In this document: positions 1 through 8,641 of the stretch, piece after piece
Layout: every line of letters begins with the position of its first letter
Numbering within the stretch: position 1 is the first letter of the stretch
NCBI GenBank assembly: GCA_021813525.1
Contig: JAKAKK010000027.1
Location: 1 to 64,000 of the forward strand
Source: a bacterium
Lineage (GTDB): Bacteria; SZUA-79; Acidulodesulfobacterales; Acidulodesulfobacteraceae
Reading direction: 5' to 3'
Length of the DNA stretch: 64,000 nt
Made by a program: the position numbers and the translations under genes
The notes under the pieces: model-generated
What the model saw: only the letters and a program-made list of their open reading frames with translations
Database searches by the model: none
What the model was told of the DNA's origin: nothing

Positions 1-108
1 TTTAAAGTTTGTTTTTGCTTTAGGAACCGGAAACGCATACGAAAATATGAAACATGCTGCAATTATCGCAATTCCAGCAATTAATAATGTTTTTGTTTTC
101 TTGCTCAT
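1..108 (-). CDS. N-terminus of a membrane or secreted protein, truncated by window edge (MSKKTKTLLIAGIAIIAACFIFSYAFPVPKAKTNFK...), probably a conjugation-cluster protein
   Basis: Reverse-strand ATG at 108 opens a frame to the window edge with a hydrophobic signal/TM segment; follows the 105-410 ORF in the same direction. Confidence 0.5.
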   Translation of the reverse strand, partial: MSKKTKTLLIAGIAIIAACFIFSYAFPVPKAKTNFK

Positions 109-410
109 TTTTTAGCCTCCTTGTTTACAGTATTTATAGTTTTTTGAATAGATGTCATCGGATTTACCCAGCTTATTCTCAATGGATACCAAGAATTAAT
201 TTTAAACATATCGCCTGTCAACGTGAAAAATACGAGAGCCATAATGAAGACAATAATAAAGCCCTGCACTTTCGATATTTTTTTCTTTTTAAAAAATTCG
301 TCGATTTTATCGGCCACTTTTGCCATTTGTTCGTTGCCGATAGTTTCAAATTCTTCAAGTCTTTTCTCGATTTTATCGCTGTTTTCCTGCAATTTTTTCT
401 TAATCGTCAT
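105..410 (-). CDS. Small coiled-coil plus single-TM protein of the conjugation cluster
   Basis: ORF track; charged coiled-coil N-terminus then hydrophobic segment GFIIVFIMALVFFTL; directly after trbL-like gene. Confidence 0.6.
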   Translation of the reverse strand: MTIKKKLQENSDKIEKRLEEFETIGNEQMAKVADKIDEFFKKKKISKVQGFIIVFIMALVFFTLTGDMFKINSWYPLRISWVNPMTSIQKTINTVNKEAKK

Positions 411-1519
411 TATTCTTTTCCTCCTCTTTTACCTTTCGCCAAGTCTCTAATAGCTTGCGCGCCTTTCATTACCGTAGCCGGACCGCCCATGGCTACGCTT
501 GCGACCGTCATCGCAACCCCGACCACGCCGGAAAAGCTCATATTCGGCATGCCGGAAACGATTTCGCCGGCAATGCTGGGAACTTTCATTATTAGATACG
601 CAAAGATAGCGACGAGAAACAGAATCGCCCAGACCGAACCCAAAGTTGCCGGACTTGCGTTTAGCGCGCTTGAACTTGCAACCGCGTCCAAAGTCCCTTT
701 TTCCAGAGCCATTACGACATAGAGCAAAAAATATGAAAGGCAAGCCGTGATTAAAAATTTAAGCCAGCCGTTCCAAAGGAATTCTAACGGCTTAAAAATC
801 ATAAAAGGCACAAGAATATAGCCGCTAATTAAGGCAATGGCGATATAAGCATGGATTAAGACTATCGTGCCCAAAATAATTAGTGCCAAAATTAGCAAAA
901 GCAGCGTGAGGCCAAAAAATATCAAAACCGCGGCGACTTCTGCAATACCCGTTAAAGATAGCAAAAATCCGCTTACGAAAGAGCCGGGGTTTAGGCTTGC
1001 TTCGGCGATGAAACGGTAAACGTTCAGGGCCATTAGCGAATAGTATTGAATTGGACTTAAAGTCGTTCCGGCGGCCATTTGGCCGAGGTCTTTAAAGAAT
1101 ATTGCAACGCCCCCGACGAAGAAAAAATTATACCCGGCGAGAAGGCCCCGGACTACCATAAGGAAAAAGAAATAAAGCATAAACTCTTTTATTCCTTTGT
1201 TTCCGAACATAAGATTTTGAATAGACCAAAGGATTAAGGAAATTACGGCAAGATAAAAGAAAAGCTGGCCTGACGCGTCGGTTAAATTCGCTGCGATTTT
1301 CGGACCCGCCTGGTCGATCGCTCCGCCGAGCAGATATACTTTTTGGAAAGTGTTGGAAAAGTTCTGACCCGCCGGAGTATTCCGGGCGGCCGCGGCCGCT
1401 CCGTTTGGAGTCGATAGCGACGATACTGTATCTTTAAGCGCGGCCGGATTCCATGCAAAGGCCTTTACGCTTAATCCAAACACTAAAATTAACGTTAAAA
1501 ATAAAATAAATTTTTTCAT
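410..1519 (-). CDS. trbL: TrbL/VirB6-family conjugative transfer polytopic membrane protein
   Basis: Signal peptide, multiple TM helices, glycine-rich C-terminus, located after a TrbJ-like gene and an EexN/TrbK-like lipoprotein. Confidence 0.75.
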   Translation of the reverse strand: MKKFILFLTLILVFGLSVKAFAWNPAALKDTVSSLSTPNGAAAAARNTPAGQNFSNTFQKVYLLGGAIDQAGPKIAANLTDASGQLFFYLAVISLILWSIQNLMFGNKGIKEFMLYFFFLMVVRGLLAGYNFFFVGGVAIFFKDLGQMAAGTTLSPIQYYSLMALNVYRFIAEASLNPGSFVSGFLLSLTGIAEVAAVLIFFGLTLLLLILALIILGTIVLIHAYIAIALISGYILVPFMIFKPLEFLWNGWLKFLITACLSYFLLYVVMALEKGTLDAVASSSALNASPATLGSVWAILFLVAIFAYLIMKVPSIAGEIVSGMPNMSFSGVVGVAMTVASVAMGGPATVMKGAQAIRDLAKGKRGGKE

Positions 1520-1536
1520 GGCTATCTATCTCCCGA

Positions 1537-1830
1537 TTAAAAATTATTTTTTAAATGGGGCGGCTGCGGCGGTTTGAATATATTTTGTATCCAATACCCC
1601 GATTTCGCATTTGCACAGTTTGCAAGTCGCTTTGCAGCGGCTCTATTTTCAGGCTCTTGATTTTGCCAACCCGGATAATTTTTATCGCAGAAATCATAAA
1701 CTTTTAATGCTTGTTTTTTATGCTTTGAATAATATTTAAAGCTATGATAAGACGGCGTATATTTTGCACAGCCGGCAAAATTCAAGGCAATAAATAATAG
1801 ACTGCTTAAAAGAAATATTTTTTTAGGCAT
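1537..1830 (-). CDS. Small lipoprotein, TrbK/EexN entry-exclusion-like
   Basis: Lipobox LNFAGC; C-terminal DFCDKN...RLANCANA resembles EexN-type Cys/Asn pattern; positioned between trbJ-like and trbL-like genes. Confidence 0.55.
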   Translation of the reverse strand: MPKKIFLLSSLLFIALNFAGCAKYTPSYHSFKYYSKHKKQALKVYDFCDKNYPGWQNQEPENRAAAKRLANCANAKSGYWIQNIFKPPQPPHLKNNF

Positions 1831-1851
1831 TTTAATTACCTCCCTTAAAAT

Positions 1852-2766
1852 TTATTTAAAATTCGTAACATTCGGATACTGCCCGAACCCGCTTTGAACG
1901 CTTGGCGGAGTAGGAACCGTAAATACTTTTTCGTTTGCGCGGTTTCCGGCTACGGCCGCTTGCTGAGAGTCTTTCGCCCCGGCTTGCATTGCTTTTAATT
2001 TTGCCTGCTGCGCTTCGAGCTTATTAAGCTGGTTTACTTCTTCCGTTAAAGCTACTAAAGCCTGACCGTTAGCCTGCTCCGCCGCGACCTGACCGTGGGC
2101 GGCCGCGACGTTCGCCCCCAGCTGCGATATTAAATGCTGGTTATTCTGCGAATTATTAAGGACGCTCTGGGCGTAACCGGCAGTCTGGGCGGCCTGAGTA
2201 TTTGCTGTGTTATATTGGTTATACGCGCCCTGCGCCGCCTGAACCGGCGTTTCGTTCGCCGTGCCGTAGTCGCCGTAAGTGTTTGCGTAATTCTGCAGGA
2301 ATTGCGACATCTGCGGATTTCCGAGAGCTTTTTCCTGCGCGATTATGTTTTGCATATTCGTCTGCTCTTCGGTTAAAGAGTTTTTAAGCCCCTGAAGTTC
2401 TGCAGCGGGCATCATAACCGTCCCTTCGATGTTATTGACCGAGGTTAAAAGCGTGGAGCTTTCCTGCTGTAGTTCCTGTATCTGATTCATAAGCTGTTCG
2501 CCCTGCCGGGCATACGTCAAAGCGGAAAGTTCCGTCTGTATTTTAGACTCCGCCGCCTCTATGGCGGTATTAGCCGCAGTTAAATGTTGAATTATCGACT
2601 GAATCCCAGCCGTAACAGGGTCGAAAGTGATAATTCCTTGCGCCGAAGCCGGACGGGGCATAAAAGCGAAAAATAAAAATACCGCTAAAAAAATAAACTC
2701 GTAACGGTTACGAGGTCTTAAAGCCTTGCTATTACTCGATTTCTTTAAAAAAAACATAAAAATCAC
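1852..2766 (-). CDS. trbJ: TrbJ/VirB5-like conjugative transfer protein
   Basis: Signal peptide followed by FDPVTAGIQSIIQHLTAANTAIEAAES and long coiled-coil with RQGEQLMNQIQELQ; synteny. Confidence 0.7.
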   Translation of the reverse strand: MIFMFFLKKSSNSKALRPRNRYEFIFLAVFLFFAFMPRPASAQGIITFDPVTAGIQSIIQHLTAANTAIEAAESKIQTELSALTYARQGEQLMNQIQELQQESSTLLTSVNNIEGTVMMPAAELQGLKNSLTEEQTNMQNIIAQEKALGNPQMSQFLQNYANTYGDYGTANETPVQAAQGAYNQYNTANTQAAQTAGYAQSVLNNSQNNQHLISQLGANVAAAHGQVAAEQANGQALVALTEEVNQLNKLEAQQAKLKAMQAGAKDSQQAAVAGNRANEKVFTVPTPPSVQSGFGQYPNVTNFK

Positions 2767-4706
2767 CTCTTTAATTTGTTTTCGTTTGTGATATTAATAA
2801 ATGGACTATTTACCTTTTTTTGCTGTTTTGCTTGCAGCTCCTGCGTTTGCATTTTTTCGATTTCTTGCAGCTGCAGTAAATCTTCGTTCCAATCTTTCGC
2901 TTTCGACCTCTCGATTTCTACGTTAAGGTCCGGATATTTTTTTTCAATGTCAGCTTTCATTTTGTATGCGTTAAGCTGTCCCGCTACGTCGTTATCGTAT
3001 GCGACGACGACTTTTTTAATTCCTTTTTTTTGAATTAAATCGTCGATAAACTTTGTTGTATGCGGCATTACTCCTGACGTGCTAACAATCGCAGTATTCC
3101 CCGGCATTTTCAATGAAAAATAAGAAATAGCGTCGATTGCGCTTTCAGTGATTACCAGTTTTTTATCGTCGGACCCAGTTGTTCTAATTTGGAAAGCTCC
3201 CGCGCTCCGATCACTGCCCTTGGCAAGCCCCTTAAAGTTTTCATTTTTAAGCTCTGCGCCCGTAATTTCTTTACCTGTTAAGTCCCTCGATACAAAAACA
3301 ACATTGCCATTAACATCTTGATAAATTAGATTTTCGGCAATGAGTTTATCGACTATTTTTTTGTTTATTTTTCTTTTTCCAACAAGATAGCTTTTTAGTT
3401 TTTCTGTGTTTTCTGCTCTCATTGGAAGCTCAAAAATCTTTTTTTCTGGTTCTTTTTTTTCCGGTTCTTCTTGTTTTGCTTGTTGGATATTTTCTTTTTC
3501 TCGTTGGAGATGGAAAGAAGAATTAGGCTTTGTTGCTGTCGTAGCATACTCGGCGCTCAAAAACTCAATCGCCGACTTAAAATCTTTATTTTCGGTTCTC
3601 ATCACAAAGTCTATTGCTCCCCTGCCGTGCACGTTTTGGTCTATGAATGAATTAAACCGCCCCGTGCGTTCATCGATAGAAACTTTTAAATCGCCCCGCT
3701 TGTAAGCCTTTTTGTCAGTTTTATCACGTTCAAAGCCCATTCTTTCCGCTAATTCAACGACGTCAATATTACGAATTGGTTCTAAGTCCATACTAATCAC
3801 CTCTTTTTTTATTTTTTCTACTTTTTCTTTGATTCCAGCTTCTTCCGGACCGTGAATTTTATCGAAAACTTTTTTATTTTTCTTTGCGAAGTCATTAAAT
3901 TTACGGTTAAATTCTTTTTCCTCTTTTTTTAAATCTTTTAAACTATCCCGTAAATTTATATCGTTCACATAATTAGCCAATATTTCATATTTATCGCAAT
4001 ATTTTTTAAGTTGGTCCGGATTATTTTTATATTTTTTATATGCTTCACTAACCCACCTTGGATAATGCCTATTTTGCGGCTTTCTTTCGTTCGATACCTC
4101 GCATTTTACGCCTAACTCAACATTTATAAACCGTGCTATATCGTTTTTAACTGAGTTCAAAAAGTTTTTATCGTGATACTCCCTAATGTTCTTTAGCTCA
4201 GCGTCCCGATTAGAAAAGACGATATGAAGATGTGGATTTTTAAAGTCTGCCCCGCCATCGTGAAGCGCAACTACGAAAGCTCCACTCCTGCTAAAATACT
4301 TTTCATCTAACATTTTCGATATTTCGTCAAGGTTCTTATCTGCGTTTGAAAGAAACTCTCTCGGGAGCTGCACTACTAAACGTCTTTGTATCACTGAATT
4401 TGTCCGCTTCGGTAATATATCATTTTCGATTTTTTTAAAGTGCTCTTTTGCCATATCTTTATTGCCGAACACAGCTAAAGCCTTGCTTTTGTCGATAATA
4501 TAATCTATAAATTTGGAGCTCCTGCCCTTATTCTCTACACCGCTAATATTTTGTGCATTAACAAATAAAACGTGCGACATTTCACCTTTAAAACTTCCCT
4601 TATGAGATAAAAAATTAGCCCTTGCCCTGCCGTTTACTTTCAACGTTTTTTCGCTTTCTCTTTTCGGGCGTTTGCTATATTTAGATATTCCGATATATTC
4701 GTCCAC
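2763..4706 (-). CDS. Relaxase (MobA/VirD2-like) with C-terminal DUF3991/Toprim primase-like region
   Basis: HLHIVFSNRD histidine motif typical of relaxases; C-terminal KLVITESAIDAISYFS and VVAYDNDVAGQ match Toprim motifs; intermediate RGAIDFVMRTENKDFKSAIEFLS is DUF3991-like. Confidence 0.8.
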   Translation of the reverse strand: MDEYIGISKYSKRPKRESEKTLKVNGRARANFLSHKGSFKGEMSHVLFVNAQNISGVENKGRSSKFIDYIIDKSKALAVFGNKDMAKEHFKKIENDILPKRTNSVIQRRLVVQLPREFLSNADKNLDEISKMLDEKYFSRSGAFVVALHDGGADFKNPHLHIVFSNRDAELKNIREYHDKNFLNSVKNDIARFINVELGVKCEVSNERKPQNRHYPRWVSEAYKKYKNNPDQLKKYCDKYEILANYVNDINLRDSLKDLKKEEKEFNRKFNDFAKKNKKVFDKIHGPEEAGIKEKVEKIKKEVISMDLEPIRNIDVVELAERMGFERDKTDKKAYKRGDLKVSIDERTGRFNSFIDQNVHGRGAIDFVMRTENKDFKSAIEFLSAEYATTATKPNSSFHLQREKENIQQAKQEEPEKKEPEKKIFELPMRAENTEKLKSYLVGKRKINKKIVDKLIAENLIYQDVNGNVVFVSRDLTGKEITGAELKNENFKGLAKGSDRSAGAFQIRTTGSDDKKLVITESAIDAISYFSLKMPGNTAIVSTSGVMPHTTKFIDDLIQKKGIKKVVVAYDNDVAGQLNAYKMKADIEKKYPDLNVEIERSKAKDWNEDLLQLQEIEKMQTQELQAKQQKKVNSPFINITNENKLKR

Positions 4707-4748
4707 GACGATTTACCTCTTAATTTTTTTCTTTCCAACCAGTCTAAA

Positions 4749-4814
4749 GCACCGCAGGTTAAAACCGCTTGCGGTTTTCTCAATATCAAAGGCGAAGCCT
4801 TTGGGTATTGAGCA
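4749..4814. repeat. Left arm of inverted repeat flanking the rep module (contains two hairpins)
   Basis: 47-bp segment 4749-4795 is the perfect reverse complement of 6344-6390; 4800-4814 is the perfect reverse complement of 6316-6330. Confidence 0.95.
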
Positions 4815-4834
4815 GATACAATAAATACAAATAT

Positions 4835-5140
4835 TTAATTTTCGATTTTTAAAACTTTCTCGATTTCGTTTTCGATTTCTATGTCGTTAGATAATTCTAA
4901 AAACTGCGGATAGTGTTTTACTACTACCCCGCCCGCTAAAAATTTAATGTGATTTTTCCGGCTCCGCTCCTTTTTGTTTTTTTCTCGTTGAATTGCTTTT
5001 ATCCGCACGTCGTTTATTTTTTTTTCAAGCTCGGCTTTTTCTCTTAAAAGCAATAGATATTCGTCGATAGCAGTTTTTTTATCGATTGTTTTCATTTGCA
5101 TTTTTACGTCATTTAGTTTTTGTCTAATTTCGTTGAACAT
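4835..5140 (-). CDS. Small coiled-coil protein, possibly TraD/MobC-like relaxosome accessory factor
   Basis: Coiled coil followed by basic KKERSRKNHIKFLAGGVVVKHYPQFLEL, similar in style to plasmid TraD-type small accessory proteins. Confidence 0.4.
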   Translation of the reverse strand: MFNEIRQKLNDVKMQMKTIDKKTAIDEYLLLLREKAELEKKINDVRIKAIQREKNKKERSRKNHIKFLAGGVVVKHYPQFLELSNDIEIENEIEKVLKIEN

Positions 5141-5155
5141 TGATTTTTCACCTCA

Positions 5156-6223
5156 TTATCTTAAATATCTTTTTTTCATTTTTTTAATTTGGTCGGCTGG
5201 TAAATTTGGGTGCGCCGCAATAAATTTTTCGGCCAATTCTTTTAGCTCCGGCGTTGGCGTCCATTTTTCTATAACCTCTTGATTTTGTTCATTTTTTTTA
5301 CTAAAAATATGACTAAGAGTAAGGTAAACACTGTTTACCTTATTTTCCGTCATACTTTTTTCGTTAAGTATTTGATTTTGTTCGTCTTTTTCGGATAAAG
5401 TGTTACTGTCAGTAACATGAACAGTGTTCACGTCGTCTTTTTTATTTCTGATTTTGAATTTAATGCCGGTTGGGGTTCTGCCGTTCCGGCAGACTTCATA
5501 TTCGACGAGATACGGAACGTCGTTCATGTTGTTTATTTCTTTTATTGCGGGTTTTAGGCAGCGTGCTATAATATTCTTAAATTCATATTTTTCATTTAGT
5601 CCGAATAGTTTTCTAAGTTTTTCGATGTTGATAGTAGGAATGGCCGGCGAATTAATATAATCTTCGACCAACTCATATATTATTAAAGAATATTTAGATT
5701 GCAGTGTCGTTGCGATTTTAAGGTTAATTTTCGCGAAAGGTAGTAAATTATCGCTATCCTGAACCAAAACATCATATATCGGGGTTGGAAGGGAATATTC
5801 GATAGTTCCATTGCGTAACTCAAACTCAATAATAGCATGCGAAAACCTACGCCCTTCGTGCCATTTGCCGGATTTATCTTTGTTAAGAATATTGAATTCA
5901 ATTTCTTTATTGAATAGTTCTTTAATTAGTTTTAATGCATAATTTTCGTTTATTTCATTGCCAAAGTATTTAATCAAATCTTTAATGTGGAGATTAAATT
6001 TATTTTCGCGTAAATATAGATAATTACGGAAGTTCCAGTCTTTATTTACTCCGTCCGCTCCGTTCAATTCCCAATAATCTTCATCTTTGTAATAATATTT
6101 TTTCTTTGCGTTGAACAACAATAAATTATAAAGTTTACGCTGTAATGCAGAGAAAACGCCTTCGCATTCTATTAGTGCCGATTCTTTGTGTAATACCAAT
6201 TCACGATTTTTCATTTTTAACAC
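5156..6223 (-). CDS. Plasmid replication initiator, Rep_3 (RepB) family
   Basis: N-terminal LHKESALIECEGVFSALQRKLYNLLLFNAK and winged-helix region LATTLQSKYSLIIYELVEDY; typical Rep_3 architecture; iterons nearby. Confidence 0.75.
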   Translation of the reverse strand: MLKMKNRELVLHKESALIECEGVFSALQRKLYNLLLFNAKKKYYYKDEDYWELNGADGVNKDWNFRNYLYLRENKFNLHIKDLIKYFGNEINENYALKLIKELFNKEIEFNILNKDKSGKWHEGRRFSHAIIEFELRNGTIEYSLPTPIYDVLVQDSDNLLPFAKINLKIATTLQSKYSLIIYELVEDYINSPAIPTINIEKLRKLFGLNEKYEFKNIIARCLKPAIKEINNMNDVPYLVEYEVCRNGRTPTGIKFKIRNKKDDVNTVHVTDSNTLSEKDEQNQILNEKSMTENKVNSVYLTLSHIFSKKNEQNQEVIEKWTPTPELKELAEKFIAAHPNLPADQIKKMKKRYLR

Positions 6224-6315
6224 ATTGTAGAATTTAATTTCTATATTTATATTATATCAATTATTTTATGATTGTCAAGTTTTTTTTCTACAATGTAGAA
6301 ATATTTTTAATACTT

Positions 6316-6390
6316 TGCTCAATACCCAAAGTCTCCGCTCCGCTCGCCTTTGATATTGAGAAAACCGCAAGCGGTTTTAACCTGCGGTGC
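6316..6390. repeat. Right arm of inverted repeat flanking the rep module
   Basis: See left arm; the arms differ only by the short segment between the two matching blocks (4 bp vs 13 bp). Confidence 0.95.
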
Positions 6391-6454
6391 TGTTCCTGTT
6401 GGAAATAAAAAATTATTCTGATATAATTATAAAATCATTAAATTATAAAAAATT

Positions 6455-7240
6455 ATGGCTAAATACAAACCTTATCTAACCAAAAGCGAGATTGCTCTTA
6501 TCGAAAAATTAAAAAAAATAAGGCTTGAAAATAAAATTACACAAGAAGAGCTTGCGAAAAAAGCTGGAGTTACAAGGGTATCACTTGCCGAGCTTGAAAA
6601 ACATTATAAAAAGCCAAAAAAACAATATATTTTAAAAATCGCTGCAGCTCTGGATTATCCTATTGCTAAAGTAGATACTTTTTTTGAAAGTGCAAAATTT
6701 GATAAATTTATTTTTGAACAAAGAACGACGCCTGTTCTTTTAAGCAACGACATTATAAAAAATCAAGAAGAATTTGGAAGATTAACTTTAGAGTCCTGCG
6801 TTTTCCTGCCTTATAAATTAATCGATTTTATTTTGCCGTTTCAAAGCAACAGTTTTTATGCTTATATAATGCCAGATGATTCCATGAGACCTGAAATAAA
6901 AAAAAACGATATTTTAATTATAAAATATAAGGAAATAGATTTTAAGAATTTAACTGAAAAAGCAGACTATTTAACTTTGGCTTTGGTAAATTCAAAATCA
7001 GGCAAAGAAATTATAAGAAGATACCGATATAATTTTTTAAAAGATATAAGTTCCGACAGAATAACTTTAGATGAGCCTGACGCTCATCTTTTAACACCAA
7101 ATGAGGAATATGATTCGATTGGAATATATTTTAATAAAAATCTAAACTGGAAGATAAAAGGTATTGTTGCGTTTGTCATTTGTGAAAAATTATTTATAGA
7201 TCCCATAAGTGAAGATACTTTTAATTTGTTTGATTTATAA
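6455..7240 (+). CDS. XRE-family HTH repressor with C-terminal S24/LexA-like domain
   Basis: N-terminal ITQEELAKKAGVTRVSLAELE HTH; C-terminal MPDDSMRPEIKKNDILIIK S24-type motif. Confidence 0.75.
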   Translation: MAKYKPYLTKSEIALIEKLKKIRLENKITQEELAKKAGVTRVSLAELEKHYKKPKKQYILKIAAALDYPIAKVDTFFESAKFDKFIFEQRTTPVLLSNDIIKNQEEFGRLTLESCVFLPYKLIDFILPFQSNSFYAYIMPDDSMRPEIKKNDILIIKYKEIDFKNLTEKADYLTLALVNSKSGKEIIRRYRYNFLKDISSDRITLDEPDAHLLTPNEEYDSIGIYFNKNLNWKIKGIVAFVICEKLFIDPISEDTFNLFDL

Positions 7241-7541
7241 AAATAGGAATAGTTGCAGCGTTGTATTATTTAATATAAATCCTTTCAAATTGCGTTTTAA
7301 GGCCTTTGATTTTTCATTAACGTATAAAACTTAATGAGCTCCATTCAAAGCCTTAAAATCGATTTTAGAGCGGTTTATCGTTTTAATATTTTTTCTTTCC
7401 AACCAGATAAAGATTTTAAATTTACTATCCGATTTTTTTAAAAAGAATTAAACAGGTCGAAAAACACCTTTAAAAACCTTTAATATAACTTTAATATAAC
7501 TTTAAGAAATGGCAAACTCAATTAGGAGTAAGCGTTTAGTG

Positions 7542-7625
7542 CCAACAAGTGCTACATTTCGTCCAACAAGTGCTACATTTCGTCCAACAAGTGCTACATT
7601 TCGTCCAACAAGTGCTACATTTCGT
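7542..7625. repeat. Four perfect tandem 21-bp iterons (ccaacaagtgctacatttcgt), putative plasmid replication origin
   Basis: Unit starts at 7542, 7563, 7584 and 7605; near-helical-phase spacing; Rep_3 initiator in the same element. Confidence 0.9.
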
Positions 7626-7963
7626 CCTAAATTTCTTCACAATTACACAACCCTTACAATGTAATGTTATAACGTTAGGCTAACGTTAGGATTTAGGGTT
7701 CTTGGTTTTCGGGTTTCGGGTTTCCGGTTGGAAAAAGAAAAAGGTATTTGGTTTTCTGGTCATTGGGTTTTAAAACTTTTAAGCGGTCGGTTTTCGGCAG
7801 TTGGGTTTTAGGCTTAAGTGGTTTATTACTGCAACGATTTTGCAACGCTGCATAGTAAAATATAGTAAAATTTAGGGATTTAAGCGGAATTGTCGGAATT
7901 GCGGAAAAGCTTATAAATACTATAACTTCAGGCGGAAAGTCGTTCTGTTAATTTTACTTAAAT

Positions 7964-8012
7964 TAGCCTTCTAAGCTGTGGGTCGCAGGTTCGAATCCTG
8001 CTGGACGCACCA
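7964..8012 (+). pseudogene. 3' fragment of tRNA-Arg(UCU), probable att site of the integrated element
   Basis: agccttctaagctgtgggtcgcaggttcgaatcctgctggacgcacca contains anticodon loop cttctaa, T-arm ggttcgaatcc and CCA; no D-arm or 5' half upstream. Confidence 0.8.
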
Positions 8013-8103
8013 TTAAAAAACACTGATATATCAAGCGTTTTCCGACTATAAATCGAAATAAATTTGACAAAAATAATTTAGGACTAAAGAAATGGGTTAA
8101 GAT

Positions 8104-8147
8104 TTGACTTTTAAAAATTACCGATATAAAATACAGACTGGTCGGTA
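8104..8147 (+). promoter_or_regulatory. Putative promoter (ttgact / taaaat, 17-bp spacing) overlapped by inverted repeat taccga-N17-tcggta, possible TetR operator
   Basis: -35-like at 8104-8109, -10-like at 8127-8132; taccga 8119-8124 and tcggta 8142-8147. Confidence 0.45.
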
Positions 8148-8195
8148 TGTTTGCGGCCTTAATATAAAACTTTATTATTTAAAGGAGGCTTTATT

Positions 8196-8546
8196 ATGTC
8201 AAAGGCAAAAGCTTTAGTAATTATCATGTCCGGTAGCGATAATCCCGTAAAAGTAAAAATCGGGCTTAACTTTGCCTGGAGAACAAAAAACGGCGGAGCG
8301 TTCGAAGATGTAAAACTTGTTTTTTTCGGCCCCGGGGAAGATTTTATTGCAAAAACCGACGACAAAGAAATATTGGAAGCGTATGAACAGGTTCTCGCCA
8401 ATAATATTATCCCTCAAGCGTGTGTTGCAATAGCCGAAGGATACGGCGTTGCCCCTATTTTAACCGGCAAAAAAATGGAACTTGTCCATGTCGGACAGGC
8501 AATAGCAGGATTTATGGCCGACGGATACCAGCCGTTAACTTTTTAA
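8196..8546 (+). CDS. DsrE-family protein
   Basis: Small Rossmann-like protein with VKIGLNFAWR...VKLVFFGPGE...ACVAIAEGYGV pattern; ggagg RBS upstream. Confidence 0.6.
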   Translation: MSKAKALVIIMSGSDNPVKVKIGLNFAWRTKNGGAFEDVKLVFFGPGEDFIAKTDDKEILEAYEQVLANNIIPQACVAIAEGYGVAPILTGKKMELVHVGQAIAGFMADGYQPLTF

Positions 8547-8641
8547 CTTTTTAGTTTATTTTAATGCCTAATCCGCATATAATTATAACAGTTATATTGT
8601 ATAATTTTATAACTTTAAATTAATGCGGATTCGGCATTTTT

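Noticed and set aside
54-722. 222-aa + strand ORF opposite the trbL-like gene
   Set aside because: Antisense to well-supported reverse-strand genes, low-complexity Phe/Leu/Ser composition, no recognisable domain.
7542-7625. Possible CRISPR array (regular 21-bp repeats)
   Set aside because: Units are contiguous with no unique spacers and no cas genes are present; iterons fit better.
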